A stretch of 64,000 nucleotides of DNA from an uncultured Burkholderiales bacterium (GCA_945952065.1 CAMFGY010000025.1:1-64000), one strand, 5' to 3'. Counted from the first letter of the stretch, positions 24,863 through 33,971 are shown. The notes: generated by a model not told the origin, from the sequence alone. Numbers and translations: made by a program.

Positions 24863-25325
24863 CTGGAACTCCTGGATGGGGACGACTGGCTCGGCCACCA
24901 CCCGAGCTGCGCACAGGGTGTGCTGCAAGCCGAGCCCGCCGACGCCAAGAAGCTTAACCAGGGCTTGTGACCTGCTGAGGTCGCAGCGGGGCGCGCCGCT
25001 AGGCTGTAAGGCTTACTTTTCGCGGCAAGTTGGGCGAGGGGCGGACGCGCTCGGCATGGGCCGAACGGCGGATGGCAAACAACTGTCATTTGCCGCCGTT
25101 ACAGTGGCGAGCCCTCGGGGCCCCCTTTTTTCTCAATCCTCTGAACAAGGGGGGGTCAAGCCCCAATTGCCGTGGCCCGGGCTTGCTGCAATAGTCCATT
25201 CGGACCGCGAGCAAAAAGGTCGGGGGAGCCTGATTGATCAGGCGTTTCAGAGGAAGAGGAACCGAGACAGTGGCGACGCCCGCGTGGCCGCTCTCGGATC
25301 GCGGTCAAGGACAGAGCCAGGTTGT
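24863..25325. promoter_or_regulatory. 463-bp divergent regulatory region before the T2SS-like operon
   Basis: It separates the minus-strand PEP-CTERM gene from the plus-strand gspG. No gene is seen. It holds three inverted repeats: GTAAG-G-CTTAC (25006-25016), CCCCCTT/AAGGGGG (25121-25127 with 25147-25153) and GCCTGAT-TG-ATCAGGC (25228-25243). The last is the best operator candidate for the operon. No consensus -35/-10 or -24/-12 promoter is clear. Confidence 0.45.
25228..25243. promoter_or_regulatory. Perfect palindrome upstream of gspG
   Basis: GCCTGAT-TG-ATCAGGC is a 7-bp perfect inverted repeat with a 2-nt spacer, 82 bp before the gspG start. The symmetry and spacing suit a dimeric regulator's operator. 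The regulator is unknown. Confidence 0.45.
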
Positions 25326-25757
25326 ATGTATATGCGCGCATGGAATAGATCAACAAAATCGGGCGGCTTCACGCTGCTGGAACTGCTGGTGGTGATGGTC
25401 ATCATCGGCCTGCTGGCCGGTTATGTGGGGCCGAAGTTCTTTGGCCAGATCGGCAAGTCCGAGGTCAAGGCCGCGCGCGCGCAGATCGATGGTTTGCAAA
25501 AAGCCCTCGATCAATACCGCCTGGATGTGGGGCGCTACCCCAGCACCGAGCAAGGCTTGGCGGTGCTGGTCAGCAAACCCGCGGATGAGCCCCGTTGGGC
25601 CGGCCCCTATTTGAGCAAGGCCTTGCCCAAAGACCCGTGGAACAAGGACTATCAATACCGCTCGCCGGGCGAACACGGCGAGTACGACCTGTTCTCCTAT
25701 GGCCGCGATGGCCGACCCGGCGGCGAGGGTGAAGATGCCGACCTGGTCAGCTGGTGA
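25326..25757 (+). CDS. gspG: Type II secretion major pseudopilin GspG
   Basis: The 143-residue prepilin has the class III leader and cleavage site G-G|FTLLELLVVMVIIG with Glu at +5, then the GspG-specific segments LDQYRLDVGRYPSTEQGL, PKDPWNKDYQYRSPG and a C-terminal DLFSYGRDGRPGGEGEDADL acidic loop. That end is the calcium-binding region of GspG. It polymerises into the periplasmic pseudopilus. It is the first gene of the operon. Start at ATG 25326, with a second in-frame ATG at 25332. No prepilin peptidase is encoded nearby, so one must act from elsewhere. Confidence 0.94.
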   Translation: MYMRAWNRSTKSGGFTLLELLVVMVIIGLLAGYVGPKFFGQIGKSEVKAARAQIDGLQKALDQYRLDVGRYPSTEQGLAVLVSKPADEPRWAGPYLSKALPKDPWNKDYQYRSPGEHGEYDLFSYGRDGRPGGEGEDADLVSW

Positions 25758-25826
25758 GTTGGCTGCGCCCGGGTTTCGCATGATCGCCCTTTGCCCACAG
25801 CCGCGGCCGCGCGCCGCTTGTCGCCC

Positions 25827-27068
25827 ATGCCCAGCTTTCTGACCCGCGTTTATCACCCGGACGGGGTGCGCACGCAGCGCGTCGAAGCGCCCGATGCGCA
25901 AGCCGTGGCGGGCGTCTTAGGGGTCTTGCCTCAGCATGTCTTGGCCGTGACCGAGCTGGGTGCGGCAGGCCTGGCTGGGCCGGGCACCCAGGCCGGGGCT
26001 CAGGGCTTGCGCCGCCCCCGTCTTTTTTCGGGTCAGGGCAGCAAACGTTTCCCCTTGCAACTCTTCAGCCAGGAATTGGCGGTCTTGCTGGACGCCGGCA
26101 TCGCCTTGCTCGAAGCCCTCAACACCTTGCGCGAGAAAGAAAGCCACGAGACCGTGCGCCTGGCCCTGGACGGGGTGATCCAGGCGGTGGAGCAGGGGCA
26201 ACCGCTGTCGGCGGCCATGCGTCAGCAGCCGCAGGCTTTTGACGAGTTGGTTTGCGCCATCGTGGCGGCCAATGAGCGCACCGGCCAGCTCAGCGCGGCC
26301 TTGGCGCAGCACAGTCGCTATCTGGCTTGGGTGGAAAGCCTGCGGGCCAAGCTGATGGCGGCCTGCGTGTACCCGGTGATGTTGCTAGGCGTGGGCTCGG
26401 CGGTGATTCTGTTTTTGCTGTTCTATGTCTTGCCCCGTTTCGCCGGTATTTTGGATGGCTTGGGCAATGATCTGCCTTGGGCCTCGCGGGCTTTGATCCA
26501 GTTCGGCCAGAACGCCGGCGCCCATCCCGGCCTGGCTTTGGGCGGCATTGCCGCGCTGTGCTTGGCGGCGCTGGCTTTGTGGCGTCACCCGGCGCTGCGC
26601 CAAGCCCTGCAGGCTTCCTTGTGGACGCTGCCGGGCCTGGGCCCACGCCTGCGCGTGCTGGCCTTGGCGCGGCTGTATCGCAGCCTGGCCATGTTGCTGG
26701 CCTCGGGCGTGCCGGTGCTGGCTTCGCTGCGCATCGTGCAAGACGTGGTGGCAGCGCCCTGGCGGCCGGCCGTGGCGGCAGCGGCGGCACAGGTGGAGCG
26801 CGGCGAGCGTTTGTCGGAAGCCCTGGAGGCGCAAGACCTCGCCACCCCGGTGGCGCGCCGCATGGTGCGGGTGGGCGAGCGCAGCGGCGAAGTGGCCGCC
26901 ATGTTGGAGCGCGCCGCGGCCTTCCATGACGAAGAAGCGCAGCGCTTGACCGAGTTGCTGACCCGCGCCATCAATCCGGCGCTGATGTTGATCATGGGTA
27001 TTTTGATTGGCGGCATCGTGGTCTTGATGTACCTGCCGATCTTTCAATTGGTGGAGCAAGTCCAGTGA
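25827..27068 (+). CDS. gspF: Type II secretion inner-membrane protein GspF
   Basis: A 413-residue assembly-platform protein with two T2SSF domains (about 80-200 and 280-400) and three membrane helices. Seen are FSQELAVLLDAGIALLEAL in the first copy and LARLYRSLAMLLASGVPVLASL in the second. The R-V-G-E-R-S-G-E motif and a final LMYLPIFQLVEQVQ are typical. It lies 69 bp after gspG. Its stop overlaps the GspE start (GTGA). The chosen start lacks a clear ribosome site; TTG 25791 is an alternative. Confidence 0.92.
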   Translation: MPSFLTRVYHPDGVRTQRVEAPDAQAVAGVLGVLPQHVLAVTELGAAGLAGPGTQAGAQGLRRPRLFSGQGSKRFPLQLFSQELAVLLDAGIALLEALNTLREKESHETVRLALDGVIQAVEQGQPLSAAMRQQPQAFDELVCAIVAANERTGQLSAALAQHSRYLAWVESLRAKLMAACVYPVMLLGVGSAVILFLLFYVLPRFAGILDGLGNDLPWASRALIQFGQNAGAHPGLALGGIAALCLAALALWRHPALRQALQASLWTLPGLGPRLRVLALARLYRSLAMLLASGVPVLASLRIVQDVVAAPWRPAVAAAAAQVERGERLSEALEAQDLATPVARRMVRVGERSGEVAAMLERAAAFHDEEAQRLTELLTRAINPALMLIMGILIGGIVVLMYLPIFQLVEQVQ

Positions 27069-28606
27069 GCATGGCCTCAGCCGCACATTCCTTGGCAGAC
27101 GTTCTGCCGGCCGAGCATGGCCCTTGGCAGCTCGACTTTGAGCATTGGCCGCAGGCCCAGGCGCAGCGTTGGCGCGCGGTCTTGGCGGTGGGCGCCGGTG
27201 GCCGCAAGATGCTCTTGGGCGAGCGCGAGCCAGACGCACTGCTGCTGCAAAGTGTGGAAGCCCGGCTGCAAGCGCCGGTGCGCTGGCTGCGCTGCGAGCC
27301 GGCGGCCGTCACCCACTGGCTGGGCGCGGGTGAGGCGGACTTTCGTGCGCTTTCCGATGTGGAAGAGTCGGTCATCGAAGGCCAACTGAGCGCGGAGGCC
27401 GAGGAGCTCAGCGCCCTGGTGATGTCCGAGCAAGCCAGCCCGGTGGTGCGCCTGCTCAACGCCACGCTCTATGACGCGCTGCAAGACGGTGCCAGCGATG
27501 TGCACATCGAATGCACCGCGCGCGGCGCGGTGATCCGATTCCGGGTGGATGGCGTCATGGCCATGGTGCGCAGCGTCGATGGCGCGGCCACCGCCGAGCA
27601 ACTGGTGTCGCGCTTGAAGGTGATGTCGGAGCTGGACATTGGCGAGCGCCGCCTGCCGCAAGACGGCCGCTTCAAACTCAAGGTGCAGGGCCGCGAGGTG
27701 GACTTTCGCCTCTCCATCATGCCCAGCGTCTTTGGCGAAGACGCGGTGGTGCGGGTCTTGGACCGCGCCCGCATCGAGCAGACTGGCGGCACGCTGACCT
27801 TGGATGCCCTCGGCTTTGACGCCGAGGAGCGCGCCGCCATCCGCCACCAAGCGCGCCAGCCGCACGGCATGCTCTTGGTCACCGGCCCCACCGGCAGCGG
27901 CAAGACGACCACGCTCTACGCCACGCTGGCCGAGATCCACACCGGCGACGACAAAATCATCACCATCGAAGATCCGGTCGAGTACCAACTCGCCGGCGTG
28001 GTGCAGATTCCGGTCAATGAGAAAAAAGGCCTGACCTTCTCGCGCGGCCTGCGCTCCATCCTGCGCCACGACCCCGACCGCGTCATGGTGGGCGAAATCC
28101 GTGACGCCGAAACCGCGCAGATCGCGGTGCAGGCGGCGCTCACCGGCCACCTGGTGTTCTCCACGGTGCATGCCAACAACGCCTTCGATGTGATCGGGCG
28201 TTTCATGCACATGGGCTTGGACCTGTACAACGTGGTCTCGGCCCTGAATGCGGTGCTGGCGCAGCGTTTGGTGCGCCTGACCTGCAAGCATTGCGCGCGG
28301 CCCATTGAGCCCGATGCCGCCACGCTGGCGCGTTATGGCATGAAGGCCGGCGAGCATCAGTTTTTGAAGGGCGAGGGCTGCGGCCATTGCCGTGGCACCG
28401 GCTATAAAGGCCGACGCGCGGTGGCCGAACTGCTCAAGCTCGATGATGGCTTGCGCGACCTGATCGCTGCGCGCGCCCCGATGTCGCAAATCAAAGACGC
28501 CGCGCGTGCGCGCGGCATGAAACCGCTGCGCGCCATGGCCTTGCAGGCCGTGTGCCGCGGTGAAACCACATTCGAGGAGCTGGAACGTGTCACCCTCGAT
28601 GAGTAG
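27065..28606 (+). CDS. gspE: Type II secretion ATPase GspE
   Basis: A 513-residue hexameric ATPase that powers pseudopilus assembly. Motifs: Walker A GPTGSGKTTT (about 275-284), Asp box ITIEDPVEYQL, Walker B VMVGEIRD, His box G-H-L-V-F-S-T-V-H-A-N-N, and the tetracysteine zinc element (CKHC with CGHC) near residues 410-440. The N-terminal part is shorter and more divergent than in model GspE proteins, fitting the divergent GspL partner. The start codon GTG overlaps the gspF stop. Confidence 0.94.
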   Translation: MSMASAAHSLADVLPAEHGPWQLDFEHWPQAQAQRWRAVLAVGAGGRKMLLGEREPDALLLQSVEARLQAPVRWLRCEPAAVTHWLGAGEADFRALSDVEESVIEGQLSAEAEELSALVMSEQASPVVRLLNATLYDALQDGASDVHIECTARGAVIRFRVDGVMAMVRSVDGAATAEQLVSRLKVMSELDIGERRLPQDGRFKLKVQGREVDFRLSIMPSVFGEDAVVRVLDRARIEQTGGTLTLDALGFDAEERAAIRHQARQPHGMLLVTGPTGSGKTTTLYATLAEIHTGDDKIITIEDPVEYQLAGVVQIPVNEKKGLTFSRGLRSILRHDPDRVMVGEIRDAETAQIAVQAALTGHLVFSTVHANNAFDVIGRFMHMGLDLYNVVSALNAVLAQRLVRLTCKHCARPIEPDAATLARYGMKAGEHQFLKGEGCGHCRGTGYKGRRAVAELLKLDDGLRDLIAARAPMSQIKDAARARGMKPLRAMALQAVCRGETTFEELERVTLDE

Positions 28607-30089
28607 TCGCCCCCGTCCCTTGAGTCCAACCACCTACTCCGAATCTTCATCCTCGCTGCTGCTGCGCTGGCAGCGCCGCCTGGGCGCGCGCTTGGCCCGC
28701 CCGCAAGCCTTGTTCCTGGGCCCCGAGGGGGTGCAGATCGCGAGCGAGAAGGCGCAGCCTTTTGCCGACTGGTGCCGCATGCACGCGGGCCAGGCGGCCG
28801 ACATCACCGTCTCCACCCAGCTCTTGCATGAGCTGGTGTGCGAGCCGGGCCTGCCGCTGGGCGATGAAGCGCAGCTGCAAGCCTATGCACGCCAATTGTT
28901 CGGTCATTATTTCGGCGCTCCCGCCAAGTCTTGGCCTTTGGCCACCTGGCGCCTGGCGGCCGCAGCGCCCTGGGCCGAGCAATGTGGGGCAGTGGCCCTG
29001 CATGGCGCCGCCGCTGCGTCCTTGCAAGAGGTGGCCGCGGCCCATCAGCTGCATCTGCTGCGGGTGCAGCCGGCCTGGGCACCGGTTTTGCGCCGCTTGG
29101 CCACTGAGCAGCCCGAGTGGTGTCAGGCCCCCAAGGCGGCCCTGGCCTGGGTGGAGGGTCAGGTCTTGACCTGGCTGCAGCTGCAAGATGGCCGCTTGCA
29201 AAGCCTGCGGCAGCTGCGCCTGGCCGAGGCCACGGTGGCCGCCCTGGGTGAGACCTTGGCCGAGCTGAGTGCCACGGATGCGCCCGGAGCGGCGCAGCTG
29301 AGCAGCGTCTTGGTCTGTGGCTATGGGCTTGCCGCGGGTTCGCCCGCGCCCAGTTGGCCGGGCCTGCGGGTCTTGGGCCGACTGGACGGCAAAGTGCCCG
29401 AGGCTGGCTGCTTCGACGACGCCAGCGCCGCGGCCAAGCTTGCCGGCTTGCCGCGCCCGGATTTTCTTGGCCCACGGCCGCCGCGTTCGCCTTGGGCCTG
29501 GCCCTTGGCGGGCCTGGGTGGCCTGGCCTTGGTGGCGGCCCTGCTTGGGGCCGTGCACAGCCAGCAGGCGCTGAACGAGGCGCAACAACGGCAGCAAAGC
29601 CTGAGTGCCGAAGCGTCCCAGCAGCCGGTGGCCCGTCCACCAGCCGCGAGTCTGACCAACACGAGCCGCAGCAGCAGCAGCAGCGGGGGCAAGACCCAGG
29701 ACTTGGAAACCCTTCGTGCAGCCGCCGAAGTGCAGGCATTGCTCTTGCAGCCTTGGCAAGCGGTGTTGAGCAATGTGGAGCAGGCCGGGGCCCAGGCCTC
29801 CAGCGGCCCAGCCAGCGCGGCCGAAGCCCTGAGCTGGCTGGCGCTGGACTACAACGCCGGACGCCAGGAACTGCGCCTGGAGGGCCTGGTGGCCGATAAA
29901 TTGCTGGCCTTGCAGATGGTGGACCGCCTGTCCGCCACGCCGGGCTGGCAAGCCGTGATGCTGAGCCGTTTTCAAAGTGGCGAGCAAGGCTTGCAGGGTC
30001 AGCGTTTCGAGCTGACGGCCAAGTTGAAACCCGCCGAATTGCGCGTCGATTTGCCGGCCAAGGCCGCGAGTGAGGCGCAACAACCATGA
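28587..30089 (+). CDS. GspL-like (PilM/PilN-like) inner-membrane assembly protein
   Basis: The 500-residue protein has a cytoplasmic part of about 310 residues, one membrane helix near 310-330 (WAWPLAGLGGLALVAALLGAV), a Ser-rich coiled linker and a periplasmic ferredoxin-like tail (LSWLALDYN...LRLEGLV). This is the layout of GspL, or of PilM fused to PilN, which links the ATPase to the pseudopilus base. Sequence identity to known GspL is not obvious, so position and topology carry the call. The start is GTG 28587 because GAGGAG lies 7 nt before it; it overlaps gspE by 20 nt. A run of seven AGC triplets codes part of the linker. Confidence 0.75.
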   Translation: MSPSMSSRPRPLSPTTYSESSSSLLLRWQRRLGARLARPQALFLGPEGVQIASEKAQPFADWCRMHAGQAADITVSTQLLHELVCEPGLPLGDEAQLQAYARQLFGHYFGAPAKSWPLATWRLAAAAPWAEQCGAVALHGAAAASLQEVAAAHQLHLLRVQPAWAPVLRRLATEQPEWCQAPKAALAWVEGQVLTWLQLQDGRLQSLRQLRLAEATVAALGETLAELSATDAPGAAQLSSVLVCGYGLAAGSPAPSWPGLRVLGRLDGKVPEAGCFDDASAAAKLAGLPRPDFLGPRPPRSPWAWPLAGLGGLALVAALLGAVHSQQALNEAQQRQQSLSAEASQQPVARPPAASLTNTSRSSSSSGGKTQDLETLRAAAEVQALLLQPWQAVLSNVEQAGAQASSGPASAAEALSWLALDYNAGRQELRLEGLVADKLLALQMVDRLSATPGWQAVMLSRFQSGEQGLQGQRFELTAKLKPAELRVDLPAKAASEAQQP

Positions 30090-30670
30090 GGCAAGCCCAA
30101 GCAATGACTGCAGTATTGAAGCGGCTGGCGCCATCGCTGGGCTGGCCCGGCGGGCTGGGGCTGGTGGCGCTGGCTTTGGCCGCAGGCCTGGCCCTGCTCA
30201 GCCAGCAATGGGATCAGCGCGCCAGCGCCTTGCAAGCCGAGGCCGATCAACTCAGCCGCCAGATCCGCGCCGCAAAAGCCACCGGGCTGCAGGCCGAACA
30301 AGCGCCGGTGACCCCGGCCCAGTGGCAGGCCGCTTTGCCCAGCGCCGCCTTGCGCCAGCAGCGCTTGGCCGACCTGCTGGAAATCGCGCTGCGCCAGGGT
30401 TTGGTGAGCAGCCGCACCGAACATCGCCTGAGTGTGGATGAAAGCAGCGGCCTGGAGCGCTTGCGCGTCAGCATGCCGCTGAGCGGCAGCTATGCGCAGC
30501 TGCGCGGCTATATCGAGGCCGCACTGCGGCATGACCCAGCGCTCAGCTTGGATGCCTTGAAGCTGCGCCGCGCCGGCCCTCAAGCCGCCGAGATGGAGGC
30601 CGAGATGAGCTGGTCATTGCATGGCCGCAGCGCAGCGCCGGCGCCAGCGGCTTCAGGAGTTCGGCCATGA
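30086..30670 (+). CDS. GspM/PilO-like protein
   Basis: A 194-residue protein with a short cytoplasmic end, a single membrane helix (about 20-40), a coiled-coil (QWDQRASALQAEADQLSRQI) and a periplasmic ferredoxin-like domain with the L-R-V-S-M-P-L-S-G-S-Y-AQLRGYI segment typical of PilO/GspM proteins. It should pair with the upstream GspL-like protein. ATGA overlaps join it to both neighbours. Identification rests on topology, coiled coil and place in the operon. Confidence 0.78.
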   Translation: MRQAQAMTAVLKRLAPSLGWPGGLGLVALALAAGLALLSQQWDQRASALQAEADQLSRQIRAAKATGLQAEQAPVTPAQWQAALPSAALRQQRLADLLEIALRQGLVSSRTEHRLSVDESSGLERLRVSMPLSGSYAQLRGYIEAALRHDPALSLDALKLRRAGPQAAEMEAEMSWSLHGRSAAPAPAASGVRP

Positions 30671-31233
30671 ATCTGAGCGTAGAACAACGCCGTTATGCGC
30701 TGGGCGCCGCCTTGCTGCTGACGCTGGCGGCCACGGCTTGGGTGGCCCAGCGTGAAGAAAAAGCCGAGGCCGAGGGCCTGGCGCGGCCCGTGGCCGGTGC
30801 GCGGCGCGAAGCGGTGGCGAAAGCCGCAACAGCAGCTGCCGGCCGCAGCGCGACGGGCGCCAAGGCCGAGGCGGCGCTGCCCAGCACTTGGTCGCCCCCG
30901 GAGCGCGGCGCCTGGCCAAGTGCGGGCGAGTCGCAGTTCGCGGCCTGGTCGCCGCCGCCCCCACCGCCGCCGCCCAAGGTCGTGGCCGCGCCTCCTGCGC
31001 CGCCCGCGCCCCCCATGGCGCCGGCATTTCCATATCAACTGCTGGGTCGCCTCGTGGAGGGCGATCAGGCGCAGGCCTTGCTGGCCGGGCCGAATCGCAG
31101 CCTGGCCGTCAAGGCCGGTGATGTGGTGGACGGCCAGTGGCAAGTCGACCAAGTTCATGAGCGTGGCGTCAACCTGACCTGGTTGCCGGCCAAGCTGCCC
31201 CAAACACTCGTTTTCCGCCCCTCCTCCTCATGA
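30667..31233 (+). CDS. GspC/PilP-like periplasmic linker protein
   Basis: The 188-residue protein has an N-terminal membrane helix (about 10-27), an Ala-rich stretch, a Pro-rich segment with eight consecutive prolines near residue 100, and a C-terminal small beta-domain (YQLLGRLVEGDQAQALLAG...KAGDVVDGQWQVDQV). That domain resembles the homology region of GspC and the PilP fold, which contact the secretin N0 domain. It therefore probably connects the inner-membrane platform with the secretin. No PDZ domain is present. ATGA overlaps on both sides. Confidence 0.77.
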   Translation: MNLSVEQRRYALGAALLLTLAATAWVAQREEKAEAEGLARPVAGARREAVAKAATAAAGRSATGAKAEAALPSTWSPPERGAWPSAGESQFAAWSPPPPPPPPKVVAAPPAPPAPPMAPAFPYQLLGRLVEGDQAQALLAGPNRSLAVKAGDVVDGQWQVDQVHERGVNLTWLPAKLPQTLVFRPSSS

Positions 31234-33467
31234 AGCTGAACCCTTTTCACTCCTTGCTCGCCCGACCGGCAGGCCCGGCGCTGAGCTTGTTGGCCGCACT
31301 CTTGCTGGCGGCCTGTGCCAACCCGGCGCTGCGTCAGGCCGACGAGTTGGTGCGCGCCAACCAATTGCCGCAAGCCTATGAAACCCTGGAGCAGGCGCGC
31401 AAACTCGATCCCCAGGACCAAGCCCTGCGTGCCGCGCAGCTGCGCATTGCCAACCAGATGACGACGCGTCTGCTGGCGCAGATCGAGGCCATGCGTTTGG
31501 CGGGCCGTTGGGACGAAGCCCATGAAGCCGTGCAGCGCCTGCGCGAGGTGGATGCCAAGCATCCGCGCCTGGCGTGGTTTGAAGCCGAGCTGGCGCGCGG
31601 CCGCTTGCAAGAGGCCAAGCTGGTGTCGGCCCGGCAAGCGCTGCGCGAGGGCCGTCTGGACCGGGCCGATGCGCTGGCGCGCGAGATCTTGGCCGAGTCG
31701 CCCAACCATGTGGGCGCGCGCTTGGTGATGAGCCAGTCGGCGCAGGCGCGGCCCCTGGAGGCGGCCAGCAGCGAGATGGGGCCGGCCTTTCAAAAGCCGG
31801 TGACGCTGGAGTTCCGCGACGCGCCCATGCGCCAGGTCTTCGAGGCCTTGGCGCGCAGCTCGGCCATCAACTTTGTGTTCGACAAAGATGTGCGCTCCGA
31901 CGCCAAGGTCAGCATCTTCTTGCGCAATGTCTCGCTCGATGAAGCGATGCGGGTGCTGCTGTCCACCCAGGGCCTGGACCGCAAGCTGCTGAACGACAGC
32001 TCGGTGTTGATCTTCCCTAACACCGCAGCCAAGCAGCGTGAGCATCAAGAGCTGATCACCCGCACCCTGTACCTGACCAATGCCGACGTCAAGCAGGTGC
32101 AGGCCATGGTGCGCACCATCACCAAGGTGCGCGACATCCATATCGACGAGCGTCTGAACCTGATGGTGGTGCGCGACACGCCCGAGGTGGTGCGCTTGGT
32201 GGAAAAGCTGATCGCTTCGGTGGACCTGCCCGAGCCCGAGGTGATGCTGGAAGTGGAGGTGATGGAGCTCTCCAGCGACCGCGTCAATGATCTGGGGCTG
32301 AAGTTTGCCGACCAAGTCAGCTACGGTCTGCCGGGCTTCAACGGCGGCTTGGCCTCCGGCCTGGTGGAGCTGGGCCAGCACAACAACTTCCGCACCATGG
32401 TGGCCAACCCCGCAGTGGTGGCCACCATTCGCGGCAACTCGGGCAACGGCAATATCCTGGCCAACCCCAAGATCCGGGTGCGCAACCGCGACAAGGCCAA
32501 GGTGCACATCGGCCAGAAGGTGCCGGTCTTCACCACCACCACCAACTTCACCGGCAGCACCTCGGTGGCGGCCTCGGTCAGCTATTTGGATGTGGGCTTG
32601 AAGCTCGATGTGGAGCCCACCATTCAGCTGGACAACGATGTCATCATCAAGGTCGGCCTGGAGATCAGCAATTTGATCCGGCAGGTGCAAGGCCCGGGCG
32701 GCACCACGGCCTATGAGATCGGCACCCGTCAGACCGGCACCACCCTGCGTTTGAACGATGGCGAAACCCAGGTCTTGGCCGGCTTGATCAGCGATGAAGA
32801 CCGGCGCTCGGCTTCGGGCATTCCAGGCCTGTCGGAGATCCCGGTGCTGGGCAGCTTGTTTGGCGTGCGCACCGAAGACCGCAAAAAGACCGAGGTGGTG
32901 CTGATGATCACACCGCGCATCGTGCGCAATCTGGCCCTGCCCGATGCGGGCCTGACCCGCTTGGCCGGCGGCACCGATGCCTCGCCCGGCGCCTTCAGCA
33001 GTTTGCTCAAGCCCAATGCCAAGGCCGGGGTCGGCCCCGCGCAAGGTGGCGCTGTAGGCCTGCGCGCGCTGACCCCCACCCCCAGCGCGCCGCCCGAAGC
33101 CAGCCCCAACAGCATGGCCGCGCCACAAGAGGCGGTGCTGCGCTTTGAAGTCAGCCCGCAGGTGGCGCCCGGCGGCACGGTCTCGGTGACCCTGAAGAAC
33201 GACAGCGGCTTCAGCATCAAGGGCGAGGTGGAGTACGACGCCAGCAAGCTGGCCCCCACCCAGGGCGCGGCCGGTGGCAATGGTCGGGTGCCGCTGGAGC
33301 TCTTGCCGCGCGGCGAGAAGGTGGTGATTCTCCGCGCCCTGCCTGCGGCCAATGGCCAGGTGCTGAATGTGGGCGTGGGCGCATTGGCGGCGACCGGGCC
33401 CAACGGCGAGCCCGTCTTGGTGCGACTGGATGGCACCGGCCTGGTCACCGTGGACGCGGCACGTTAG
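31230..33467 (+). CDS. gspD: GspD-like secretin with TPR and cohesin-like domains
   Basis: A 745-residue outer-membrane channel protein. The signal peptide ends in a lipobox with Cys29. TPR-like repeats cover about 34-165. N0/N1-type domains follow (TLEFRDAPMRQVFEALARSS, then LTNADVKQVQAMVRTI). The secretin core runs about 345-570, ending with LAGLISDEDR and IPGLSEIPVLGSLFG and then VVLMITPRIVR. The last about 115 residues (LRFEVSPQVAPGGTVSVTL...VRLDGTGLVTVD) have the pattern of a cohesin-type beta-sandwich. TPR and cohesin parts are not in textbook GspD. It probably self-localises as a lipoprotein, in place of a separate pilotin. Confidence 0.9.
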   Translation: MKLNPFHSLLARPAGPALSLLAALLLAACANPALRQADELVRANQLPQAYETLEQARKLDPQDQALRAAQLRIANQMTTRLLAQIEAMRLAGRWDEAHEAVQRLREVDAKHPRLAWFEAELARGRLQEAKLVSARQALREGRLDRADALAREILAESPNHVGARLVMSQSAQARPLEAASSEMGPAFQKPVTLEFRDAPMRQVFEALARSSAINFVFDKDVRSDAKVSIFLRNVSLDEAMRVLLSTQGLDRKLLNDSSVLIFPNTAAKQREHQELITRTLYLTNADVKQVQAMVRTITKVRDIHIDERLNLMVVRDTPEVVRLVEKLIASVDLPEPEVMLEVEVMELSSDRVNDLGLKFADQVSYGLPGFNGGLASGLVELGQHNNFRTMVANPAVVATIRGNSGNGNILANPKIRVRNRDKAKVHIGQKVPVFTTTTNFTGSTSVAASVSYLDVGLKLDVEPTIQLDNDVIIKVGLEISNLIRQVQGPGGTTAYEIGTRQTGTTLRLNDGETQVLAGLISDEDRRSASGIPGLSEIPVLGSLFGVRTEDRKKTEVVLMITPRIVRNLALPDAGLTRLAGGTDASPGAFSSLLKPNAKAGVGPAQGGAVGLRALTPTPSAPPEASPNSMAAPQEAVLRFEVSPQVAPGGTVSVTLKNDSGFSIKGEVEYDASKLAPTQGAAGGNGRVPLELLPRGEKVVILRALPAANGQVLNVGVGALAATGPNGEPVLVRLDGTGLVTVDAAR

Positions 33468-33497
33468 TCGCTGCTTGAGGTCGGGTTGAGAGCAGTC

Positions 33498-33971
33498 ATG
33501 AAGCGCCTGAGCCGCGGTTTTACCCTGATCGAGATGCTGGTGGTGCTGGCCATCCTGGCCATGCTGGCGGGGTCGGCGCGGCCGCTGCTGGAGCTGTCGG
33601 TGCAGCGCAGCCGCGAGCATGAGTTGCGCGCCGGCTTGCGCACCCTGCGGGGTGCCATCGATGCCTACAAAAAAGCCGTCGAATCGGGCCAGGTCAAAGG
33701 CAATGCCGATGACAGCGGCTATCCGCCGAATCTGCAGGTGCTGGCCGCGGGCGTGCCCGATGCGCGTTCCTCGGAAGGCAAGAAGATTTACTTTCTGCGC
33801 CGCCTGCCACGCGATCCCTTTGCCGACCCCGCGTTGGAGCCGGCGGCCAGCTGGGGCCTGCGGGCGGCGGACAGTCCACCGGACGAACCGCGCGCCGGCA
33901 AAGATGTGTTTGATGTCTATTCGCGCTCCGAGCGGCGCGCGTTGGACGGTAGCCGCTACAGAGATTGGTGA
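33498..33971 (+). CDS. Pseudopilin (prepilin-type protein), first of three
   Basis: The 157-residue protein has the prepilin cut site R-G|FTLIEMLVVLAIL with Glu+5. A helical stalk with LRAGLRTLRGAIDAYKKA follows, and a C-terminal domain with YFLRRLPRDPF and V-Y-S-R-S-E. It resembles GspG-type pseudopilins more than GspH/I/J. It lies 30 bp after the secretin gene. The start at 33498 puts the leader at seven residues; a TTG 12 nt upstream is less likely. It shares the LRRLxxDPF motif with the third pseudopilin-like gene. Confidence 0.88.
   Translation: MKRLSRGFTLIEMLVVLAILAMLAGSARPLLELSVQRSREHELRAGLRTLRGAIDAYKKAVESGQVKGNADDSGYPPNLQVLAAGVPDARSSEGKKIYFLRRLPRDPFADPALEPAASWGLRAADSPPDEPRAGKDVFDVYSRSERRALDGSRYRDW

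Noticed and set aside
31155-33620. 821-codon open frame on the minus strand
   Set aside because: Shadow of the secretin gene; the product is His/Gln/Ala-rich with no recognisable motif.
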